Assembly: GCF_963678635.1 (NCBI RefSeq)
Contig: NC_087068.1
Location: 53,344,213-53,408,212 of the forward strand
DNA: 64,000 nt
Direction: 5' to 3'
Origin: Symsagittifera roscoffensis
Lineage: Eukaryota; Xenacoelomorpha; Acoela; Convolutidae
Under the pieces are notes generated by a model. The model did not search any database. It saw nothing but the letters and a program-made list of their open reading frames with translations, and was not told the DNA's origin. The translations under genes and the position numbers were made by a program. Shown piece after piece: positions 1 to 10,700 of this stretch; position 1 is the stretch's first letter, and every line of letters starts with the position of its first letter.

Positions 1-1190
1 ATGACTGCTCAATTCTTTGTAGTTTTTGAGATATGATGTTTTTGTGATTTTTTCAAAAACTTTTCAGAAAACATGATTTTTTTTTCGCAAAATCTGAAAT
101 TCCCAACCCTGTACTTGGGTCCTGTCAGCGTGATCTCAAAGATTGCGAATCTTGCCCCCAAATATGACTGCTCAATTCTTTGTAGTTTTCGAGATATGAC
201 GTTTTTGTGATTTTTTCAAAAATTTTCAGAAAACTTATTAATATTAGTTCTTAAAAGTCTGAAATTCCCAACCCTGTTGTTAAGTCCTGTCAGAGTACTC
301 TCAAAGATTGCGAATCTTGCCTCCAAGTATGACTGCTCAATTCTTTGTAGTTTTTGAGATATGATGTTTTTGTGATTTTTTCAAAAACTTTTCAGAAAAC
401 ATGATTTTTTTTTCGCAAAATCTGAAATTCCCAACCCTGTACTTGGGTCCTGTCAGCGTGATCTCAAAGATTGCGAATCTTGCCTCCAAGTATGATTGCT
501 CAATTCTTTGTAGTTTTTGAGATATGACGTTTTTTATGATTTTTTCAAAAATTTTCAGAAAACTTCAGAAAGTTTAAATTAATTCTTTTCAAAATTTGAA
601 ATTCCCAACGCTATAGTTCGGTGTTGTCAGGATACTCTAAAAACTTGCAAATCTTGCCACATGCGACTGCTAAACGTGACTGCTCAAATGCTTTTAGTTA
701 CCAAGATGTGACGTTTTTTGATTTTTTCAAAGTTTCTCGAAGAACTTATCTACAAAGAAATTCAAAAAATTTGAAACGACTATTTTGATGAAGATACAAC
801 CTGATTGTCAGCGTACACCCAGGCGACAACCTTATTGTCAGCGTAAAACCCAGGCGTCTCAAATCTTGCCTCTAAATAGGAATGCTCTTTTAGTTTCCGA
901 GATAAGACGTTTTTTTTTTGGGGAAACAGGTTTTAAAAAATTCAAAAAATTTTGGATTCCTAACCCTATAGTAAGGTGCTCTCAGGGACTCTCATTGGTT
1001 GCAAATCTGGCCTCCAAATTTCTCCAGAGGCCCATTAAGTTTTCGAAATGACGCTTTTTAAAGGGGAATTTAAAAAAATTTAAAATTTCGAAATTACCAA
1101 CCCTGTAATTGGGTGCAGTCAGAGTACACTAAAAGTTTGCAGATGTTGTTTCCAATATATGCGGTTTTTCATGAGTTGTCGAAAATTTTC
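1..1190. repeat. Degenerate ~165-bp tandem satellite, block 1
   Basis: About seven diverging head-to-tail units. Each contains a phrase like GAGATATGACGTTTTT, a run of T and A around TTTTCAAAAA, then CCAACCCTGT and CTCAAAGATTGCGAATCTTGCC. The GAGATATGA core recurs near 31, 193, 357 and 519, then in weaker form near 700, 897 and 1040, so the first four units are the most alike and the array decays to the right. The same family recurs at 13650-14560. The small open frame at 785-1051 lies in the repeat and is not a gene. Confidence 0.85.
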
Positions 1191-1688
1191 GAAGCCCCGA
1201 AGGTGCGTTAAACGCTAGTTTTTTATTAATGTGGTCACATTATTCTCTGCAACTTGCAACCGGTTATCCTTGTCTAACTACTTCAATTAGATGTTTTGCG
1301 TGATCCATCTTTCTTGCTTGTATTTTACCTATTCATTTATCATCTAAGAATTCAATTTGAATTAGTGCAAAATTTTTGGATCTCATACCAGCATATACAT
1401 AGATGTTTTTTCTTCCATAAAATTAGTCTGCATGGCAAAATTTTGGGAAACAATTAGAAAAAGAAAAACTTTAATTTATTCATTTTCGCCCATTTAAATT
1501 TTTTTAAATCCTTATGATTCAATTCAGGTCACACATAGCAAGGGCTCGAACTAGCAGAGAGTTAGCTGATTTTGAGTCCTGGGCGAAAATGATTATCTAT
1601 ATGTATTTTACTGTATGCTTAAACTCAACTAAGACTAAACTCTAAATGTTTCTGTGGGACTTCAAAATAGTTTCTTTGTGTTGTGCAG
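1191..1688. other. Intronic or upstream DNA, nothing recognised
   Basis: AT-rich sequence before the first visible BPNT2 exon. I looked for the preceding catalytic exon of the family (DPLDAT-type motif) here and in 1-1190 and did not find it, so the gene's 5' part probably lies left of the window. Confidence 0.5.
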
Positions 1689-1784
1689 AGAACCTGTTGC
1701 ACTACGTGACAGTGATGGTGTGCATAGCGAGGAAGGGAGTCCCCATAGCAGGCGTCATTCACAAGCCATTCGAACAGAAGTCAT
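1689..1784 (+). CDS. BPNT2: BPNT2 exon (first visible)
   Basis: Acceptor TTGTGCAG ends at 1688 and donor GTAAGC starts at 1785. The exon enters with two bases of a split codon and leaves with one T that joins AC of the next exon to make Tyr. It encodes YVTVMVC and GVIHKPF. The preceding exon should carry the DPLDAT-like catalytic motif. Confidence 0.85.
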
Positions 1785-4700
1785 GTAAGCACATTTCTCG
1801 GTCTTTTCTGTTTTACGGCCCAAAAACTAATCATTTTGCATCCTTGAAAATTTGATTTTTACGCTCAAAGCTGATTGGATGAAATTCATACGGCCCAAAA
1901 ACTGATCATTTTGCTAATTTGAAAGTTGATCATAATGCTCAAATCTGATTGGTTCATTTCATATTAGCGAAAATATTACCTAGGATTTCAATGAAAACAT
2001 AAGCTCAGTTAACAGTCTTATAATTTTGGGCCGTACAGCATAAAAGACTCCATTTCTCTATTCCATCTTGCTCCTCGCGTAACAAAAACTGATAGATTGG
2101 TAAATTTAACACTAGTGGCACAAATGTTTTCAGCTCTAAGATTTTGATGAGAGAAAAATAGAATTTTCGTATACGGTTAGACTAAATCTATATTTCAATA
2201 GATTACAGATCGTTGAGGGTAATAATCTAAAATGAACATTAACATAGAATTTAATCATGCATCGTGTAAATTGTGTTTTGACTATGGTTGCTTCTGTATT
2301 TTGTCTCAAGATAATTCAGAAGTTTTGGCATTCGCATAGTGGTTTTTATCATCTGAGCATTCGGTCAAAATTTTTGCTTCAAAAGGACTCAATTCGGACA
2401 TAATCATCGTAGCAAATAGTGCGATAATTTAGATGTTTTGTAAATACATTTTTGTGTATATTATTTTGTTCTTTGACTCGTGTGTAACTGCAATTTTCTG
2501 AGAAACACAGAACTTGTGATCATATCATCATCATCATCATCACATATGTTATTTCGACACCAATTTCTTGAATTCAAAGGTGTTTGAGTTTAATTAAAAA
2601 CCAGTTTTGTCGTAAGAATAATCAGTCGCTCCGCTAAAGATGAGTTCGTTTCTGTCGATAGCCGTACCCACTCTAAAATGAGCTGGGATTTGAACAGAAA
2701 ATGTTCTTTGAAGATGGTTAAAAATCGGACCCGCTCTAAAATGAGCTGGGCGTTTCATCGTCGTCGCCTTCTTTGCCTTCGTTTCACAGCCATTGGATTT
2801 TCTATGCTTCTGAAGGCGTCATAAAAGTCCTTAGCAAGTTCGCGCACGCCATTTGCTGTGGGGTGAAGACCATCTGCGCAAACATGCCTCCGATAGCTAA
2901 CTTTACAGTTTTAAAGAGCGGGATTTTTTACCATGCCGTTAGATTTCTGTAGCATTTATTCACTCTCCTGATAAGAGAGCGTTTACCTTCCCGGCTAATA
3001 AGTGACATGACGCCAACTTCGAAATTGCAGTCAAGGAGTCTAAAAATAGCACTCTCCATCTCCTCGGCTACTTCAGTCGCTCCCAATGACTGGCGCCCTG
3101 AACGGTCAAACAGGTTGTTTGTTCCTCCCATTATGAGCACTGTTTGTACATCCAAGTTTTTCATATCCTTGAGAACCTGATCGCTACAAAGGGTTGAGAG
3201 AGTTCCACCAGGGCACGAAACTGTCACGGAATCTGGCAGAAAAATCCCATAAACTAGCGATGATCCCAAAACAGCATATGTCACTCTCTTGATCTTATCA
3301 GAGCTCAATATTATCCGTCTTTTGGGGAGAAACCTGGTTTCAACATGAACATTTCTTAGACGCAAGGTTTCGTTTAGCTTTTGAATTCCAACTTTTCTAG
3401 TTTCAGTCATTTTAGCAACCTTTAACTGAAACAAGTCTCATAGTAATACTGGTTAAACAAATACGTTTTCAACTGTTTACGAAATTCAGTTTCATTTGGT
3501 AGTTTAAGGTTACATGGTAAACTATTCCAATGGTGTGCGGCAGCAAACCTAAACGTCCTTTTTCCATAGTTCGTGTTAACCAGTGGTTTCTTAATGACCA
3601 TGGTCCTTTCACTGAAACGGGAGGAACTTTTTTGTAGTGAAAAATATTTACTCAGATAAGACGGAACGATTTGAGGATTGAAAATGCATTTGTGTACGAT
3701 TGTCAAGACTTTAAAAATCACTCGAGATTTTATGGGCAACCAATGTAGATCATGTAGATAAGGAGTAATACTCGTTGACTTCTTCAAACCGAAAACAAAT
3801 CTGCAGGCACTATTTTGGACTTTTTGCAACTTGTAGAGCAGATAATTTGGTAAGCTCGAGTACAAGCTATTGCAGTAGTCTAATCGACTTAAGACTAGCA
3901 TTCTTGCCAACATATTTCTATTTTCAAAATCAAGGTAGAAACGTATGCTGTATAGTTTCCGGAGACTGTGGTAACTGGCGCCACACACGGAATCGATCTG
4001 TTTTTTCAATGACAAGGATCGGTCAATGAGGCAACCTAAAGACTTCACAGAGTTTTCTGTTGATTTCATCAGCTTAACCGTTGAATTTCCAATGAGTAGT
4101 GAACTGTTTGTTAGACCTTTTGACTTACTAGTGGCTAGGTTAATTACTTGGCTTTTTGATTCATTTAACATAAGCCCCATGGACGAAAACCAGTTCGAAA
4201 TAATAACCAGAGATCTTTCTATTTCTGCTAATTCACTCTCATTTTTAATTTCACAGTATAAAGTAGTATCATCGGCATTTCTTGGTATGAAAATTTAGTT
4301 GAGCCAGTAATATCGTTCAATGGTGTCAGGTAGATTGAGAACAGGAGGGGTCCCAGAAGAGAACCTTGAGGCACTCCAAATTCGAGTTCTTGAGAATTCG
4401 ATAAAACATCATTGATAGCAACAATTTGAGTCCGATTCTCTAGATAGGAAAGAATTAGATCCACTGCATCATTCGTCATTCCAATCCGATTTTTCATGAT
4501 CTTTCTCAATGTTTTATGATCAATGGTATCAAATGCAGCTGAAAGGTCAAGGGCTATCAAAATGACCTGTCTCTTGTTGTCGAGACTAGTCAGTAGATCA
4601 TCTGTAGTTTTTAGCAGAGCCGTTTCAGTTGAAAAATGCTTCCTGTAAGCAGATTGGTGTTCATCTAGAAGATTATAGGAGCTAAGGTATTGATCGAGCT

Positions 4701-7700
4701 GTTTATATAAAATTCTTTCAAAAACTTTACTGATAAACATCAGATTCGCTATTGGTCTATAAGAATTTAAAACGTTTTGGTCAAGTTTGTGGTCTTTTAA
4801 GAGAGGAGTTATCACCGCTCTCTTGAGACATTTTGGAAATTTGGACTGATCGATGCAATTGTTTATCATAATGATGAAATAATCTTTCCACGAGTGTGCT
4901 ATTCTTTTCATATCTATCGTTTTCAGTATATCTTCTCGTGAGTTCGCGTTTGAAACCATTCTTACTGCTTCTTCTAGTTCATCTATAGTCACATAATGGA
5001 ATTGGAAAGAAGAAACTGCAGTGAAAGCAATGAGTGGTGGCGAGATGCCATTACTTTTAACATTTGCCACTAAATTTCTAACCTTCTGAATGAAAAATTG
5101 GTTGAAGTTCTCAGCTAATTCATAATCACTGGAGTATATCAGCGGTAGAACGTTTTGTTGTTTTTCTCCAGCAAGGCGTTTCAATTCAAGAAACCTGAGC
5201 GAATGGCTATTTGAAAGTTCAAAGCGCCTGGAAAAATATATCAATTTCTTCTCTCTAAACAGATCTTTACATTTCTTTAAATACTCCTTGAAAGCTGTTT
5301 CGTTTTCTAATCCAGGATTTACACGCATTACGCGTTCTAATTTTCTACGTTTTCGTTTTACGTCTGCTAACTCTTTATCGTAAAAATTACAAAATCGGTT
5401 TTTGACAACTTTGGTCTTAGTTGGCACATAATCAGTTTTCAGCAGCTGCAAAATTTCGATAAAATTCTCTGCCATCTCGTTCGGGTCACTGGTGTTCAGA
5501 TTCAAGATTAAATTCTGATCTATTTCCGTCTCTAAATGTTTCCAGTCTGTATTGTTCCAATCATAAATAGTCAATCTGGTTTTATCCTTCCGTTGAATTG
5601 CGATTTCATAAGTGAACGTCAATAGATGGTGATCAGAGTATTCAACGTGCTCATTTCTAACGGGTGAGCACAATTCCGGGTTTGAACAAATTATGAGGTC
5701 TAGAATTTTCCCGTATTCGTGAGTTGCTTTCTTAACAATCTGTTCTAGGTTATATTCCAGTAGAATCGAACAAAATGTATTGGATTTGGCACAACGTCTG
5801 TTTTCTAGATCCAAATTAAAATCACCCAGGAGGAGAATTTGGGTTTCAATTGATGAGGCAAGAATAATTTCAGTCAATTCATTAAAAAACTCGTTATAAT
5901 TTCCACTCGGCGGTCTATATATTGCTGCAATTGTTATTTTGACTTTTCTAGTCACGACCGTAATTACCAAGAATTCACCATCGTCCGAGAGATGGCTCAA
6001 AATTGTTTCACCCTGTAGTTCTTCGCGAGAAATTATGGCAACACCTCCACCTATTTTAGCCGTTCATGAAACATGATGATATCGATATTCATTTGAAGAG
6101 TCTATACACTGATTTAGAATATATTCCGTATCCGGCTTAAGCCAGGTTTCAGTAATGATCAAGATATCAACTTGTTCTATAGCCAATATGCTCTGTATTT
6201 GATTTACTTTTTTCGCTAGAGAACGTATATTAATTACACCAACTTTCATAGCATTCGATTGAGACTCGGGTTTTTTGTTTGATTTTAGTCAGTCGCTTTT
6301 CAAAGTTCTGAGCCAGGTTCTGGCTTCTGCATCAAGATAGTACCTGTTTATTACAACATTTTCCGGCCAAGAATTAGGTTGATCAATGATTGTTGCATGT
6401 TCGCCGTCAAATACACAGTGGAAACTTTTGTGGCGAGAATTTTCCTTTGTTATTTCCCTGATATGATTCAGAGGAAATCCTTTACTTTGACACCATGCGA
6501 CTATATCACTTTCATCATTTGTCTGTTTTATTCTTCCAACATAGAGATGGCGTCGTGGTGGTGGCTTCTCTACACCTTTGAGTGCTTCTGTTACCACTTC
6601 TCCCGTAATTAGTGGTTTCTTTGGTCTGCGGTCATTTCTATCTTTGGAGCCTTTTCGCTTCGTAACCCTCGAGCTACCAGCTTCTGAGGATACACTTTCA
6701 CGAGCATTTCTGATGAATGCCGAAGAATTCAGATTAAACTTCGCTGCCCCAGCATAATTGGTTTTGTTCTTTTCAATTATACTACTTGGTTCACGATATT
6801 GCTTCAGCGATAGCAGCTCAGACTTTAATTCGTGTACATCTTGCGCCATAGTCTTTATTGAGAACAGTTCTTGTCGCAGTTCATCAATAACTCGGAAAAG
6901 ATCTCTTTTACAGGTTCCACAATCTGGGCAACTCCATTCAATGTGCCCAACCACCTTATCGGCAGTGTTGAGGCCAATACACGCAGAGTGGGCAGAAGCT
7001 TGACAACCGACGCATTTCACCGATTGATTGATTAAAGCGTTTTGACATACTGTACAGTGGAGAGACGACATATTTCAATTGTCTTGCTGGGAATTATTGG
7101 TCGTTTCCGCTCTAAAATGAGCTGGATTTTGGTAGATTTGTTTAAAGATATTTCCAAATTCTCTTTGTCATTCCCGCTCTAAAATGAGCTGGATAACATC
7201 CGGGAATTTGTTCGTGTCTTTTCTGGCTGTTGTAACCACTCTCAAATGAGCTGGTTTATCTTCTTTATCTGATTCTGTTTGTGTCAATTTCGATTTCCAT
7301 CAACCGGATCTCTAAAATCCCTTCGTAGACAAGGGCTACCCAAGATAAGATGTTTATCCGGTTCGTCGAGACATATCTATCTATTTAATAAGTTTATCAC
7401 AACAATTAGGTTTATCACAACGATCATAGCCCATTCTTTGCTCGATTTGGATACAGTAGGCTTTTTTTCATCGTAAACTTTTTTTTCTGTTTGTTATTGT
7501 CTTCTTTTTGTGTATTTTTCAGTATTCGATCTGACTTCCACTTTTATTTTTCCTGCTTTAAAAATTGTAGAGGAGTTCAACCTGTATGTTTGAGGCGTAA
7601 TTGACTACGCTGATAGTCCAATTGGTTTGCTTTTGTGGCGGTTCTGTATGATTTAATTCATATAACCGCCATCAGTAGGCAGTATTTTTGTATTAACTCT

Positions 7701-10700
7701 TTTGAAATGAAGGACTATTTAAACTGTCGCGATTTCCTTCTTATGGATTTTTTTGGGAGTTTCACGAGCCTTTATTTGCTGTACAGGAATGTATGGTTTA
7801 TGATTTGCGTTCTTTTAGTAACGTTATTGCTCGGTATTCAGATTTTTTATGAATTCTTTATTCATGCAAGAACTCAAATTGTCTTTGGTTTCAATCGGTT
7901 GCGCTCATGGCGAACAAACGCAGTAATCGTGTATTTCGTTGAAATTTGGAGGTTTGTCAAATTTTTCCAGAATCTTCCAGCAGTTTCTTTCCAGTATGCA
8001 GAGAGATTTGCTGGACAATTTTCATTGTCAGCAACGATGGATTCTAGACTGTACCAGGCTGAGCGTACTATGATGCAATGGAACAGCCGCATGCAAGATT
8101 GAAATGAGACGTTATCCAACCTCACTTTTTTCTTCTACGAATGAGTCGCGGGCATTGCCTGATGAAGTAATTGTTCCATAGGGAGACGCTGGGTCAGCAG
8201 GGATGGGGTCATTACCCCTATAGCCTTTGCCCCATTTTGCCATTACCTCATTTTTTACGATTACCCCTATAGCCTTATAGTAGTTTGCATAGAACATTAT
8301 TTGGCAATCGAAATTTTCTAGATGAACTGCAAGGTCCGAAGTGGAAAGAGAAACTATCAGAGATGATAACTAAGGCCACCTAAATGTTTGTGGATCTGAG
8401 CAAGGCAATTATTGCATTAATAATTATTCAGTTCGTTTACAGTTTTTAAATTTTTTTTACTATAAGGATTCTGTTGACGGAGCAAATATTTTCTTGAAAC
8501 ATTAAAAAACTTGAGGCGATGAGCGTAGTTCAGTTCTTACGTGATGTTTTTTTTTTTCGTTTTTTTTATTCAAGAAATGTCTTAAAATGCTCTAATAACA
8601 AAATAAATGCGTTCATGCTTATAAATGTACGAATACCCTTAAGTATATGTGCATTTTTTGAGTTCAATTCAAGTTCATTTGCTTAAAGGAATCTAATTTG
8701 CGCTCTCCAATTTTGAGAGACGAAATTGCGCGTGATCAATTTCTAGTTTGGAATATGGAATTTAATTTTAAGGTTTCCCAGCGAAGTTGAAGTTTTTCCT
8801 AATAATTCAGTTTTCTCAAATTGAGTTAAATTTATCAAAAAAGTGCCAATTATGAATTCCTCTTGAATTGAAAGAGATTTAAGGCGCTCTGTTTTTTTTT
8901 TGAGTTTCGAAAATTGAAGTTTTTTCGGAAAACAAGTCATTTTTTGTTTCTTTGCTTTCCTTGGCTCTTTTTCTAACTGTCTGTTGGCTATGTCTTATAT
9001 CTGTTATCTTTGGAAATTGCTGTCAGGACTTTTTGATGGCCCCAATTATTTCAGTTGACGCAGTTGGATATGATGTACTTTTTAAAACTTAGTTAACAAT
9101 GCGGTAAATCGCCGCTGAGTTCCTCTTTACTATACAAACTTGTGCTCTTAACCCCAGTCAAAAATGTACAGTTGATAAGAGCACCATTAATAATCATTAC
9201 CCGATAGTTGTTCGTATCCGATTTGCTGCCTGTGCTTTAGTTCGGAAAGAGACTCTTAGAATCCCACATCTCGAGAGCTTTGAGATGCATCCTTATATGA
9301 TTATATGAAGGATCGTATGATAATAAACTATGATAGAAGTGGTTTCATAGTTAGATAGTATTTCTCCAGTTCTTCATTAGACTCGAATGCTTTTCTCAGC
9401 TTCATTTTTCGTAGTACTTACTCAGTTTCGAAATCTGATACGCCAGGATTCATTGCATCGTTTTTTTTCTTCAAATTTGAGCTTTAAGTTCAAATAATTT
9501 GCGTTTCTTATGAAATCTTTTAGTCGTAGATATACTCGAAGGCATAAAAAATTTTAAAAAATTGGTTTATTGTATACACTTTCATGGTAATTATTTATTT
9601 ACTTTAGTTCTTGTTTTAATAATTCAGAATGACCTTGTGCTAATAAAAGCGCAATTTTTGTTATCATGGTGTTCTGCGCAGTTGGATCTCAATAAGGGAA
9701 ATGTGTTGTTTATCCGTTTAATGGCTCATAAGTTTTGTATACTGATTGTTGAATAATTTTTCTTTTCAGACTGGGCCTATGCTGGCAGTGGTCTGTCTCC
9801 GATCCTTATCAAACAGGAGCCAAAAGACGCCTCCAAGAAGAATGTCATAGTGTCCAGATCACATGCAGGATCAGTCAAGGAAATTGTCCAGAGTCGCCTG
9901 GAAAATACAGACGTCATTCCCGCCGGAGGCGCTGGCTACAAGGTTTTTTTAAATTTGAAAAGTATTAATCAAAGAAAGAAGTGATTTCACTTGTTTAGAT
10001 CTTGTTGTCTTTTACTTGTGTCGTTTTTTTCCTGTAATGTAATTTTTTTTCTCGGTTTGAATTTTTTCAAGTTCACTTTTTTCAAGTTAAAAAGGGAAGA
10101 AAATTCCGCTCCATAGTAAGAAAAGTTCGAAGGCGCACAAAACATGATAAAAAAACAAGATCAATATAAGCATTGATCTAGCTTTCTTGAATAAGGTTAC
10201 CCTTATTCAAAAAAAATCAATCATAAAAGATTCTTGGAATCGAGTTGTAAGAGTTTAGTGGTTAAATATTTTTTCTTTGATACTCGGAAGTTGAAAATTT
10301 TCGGAATCCGTGAGGTCAGTGACTGTGTTAGCTATTATTAATTTTTTCAAATTGTCAGTATCGATTATTGCCAAAAACTAATTTCATTGTTGTTACATTT
10401 TCATAAATTTTTTCAACTGAATGTAGTTATTTGAACTCATATTCAAGGTTATCGTTGAACTTTGAGCATAGTGGATAGTGGAATTGGTTACTCAAGTTTT
10501 TATATTTACATTCTTAGGTCATGGCGTCTGTGTTTTGTAATGGAATTGTACTTCCTAGGTGCTGTCGCTGTTCGAAGGTGTTGCCAATGCATATGTGCAC
10601 ACTACCCTCATCAAGAAGTGGGACATTTGTGCGGGTAATGCACTCTTGTCCGCCATGGGAGGCAAAATGACGACTTTGAAGGGTGAGTACCGACAGCTGT

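Larger units (their letters stand above)
2520..7254 (-). mobile_element. L2/CR1-group LINE with three ORFs, antisense in the BPNT2 intron
   Basis: Nearly full-length non-LTR retrotransposon. In transcript order: three hairpin repeats (7254-7107), ORF1 with PHD-like finger and RRM-like domain (7071-6289), ORF2 with endonuclease and reverse transcriptase (6249-3422), ORF3 with an SGNH hydrolase domain (3410-2755), two more hairpin repeats (2749-2668), a short 3' UTR and a (TGA)n tail near 2545-2521. The RT block with SYRPIANL and [15 protein letters not shown], and the terminal HDLHWLP motif, are typical of the L2/CR1 group. It contains a few stops and frameshifts, so this copy is probably dead but not old. 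The exact 5' end and target-site duplication were not found; the 5' UTR may run past 7254 to about 7420. Confidence 0.88.

Noticed and set aside
2520-7254. The flanking hairpin repeats as LTRs of the LINE
   Set aside because: Only the 19-nt hairpins recur. The sequence between them differs at the two ends, the element has a LINE endonuclease and RT, and the 3' end has a simple-repeat tail.
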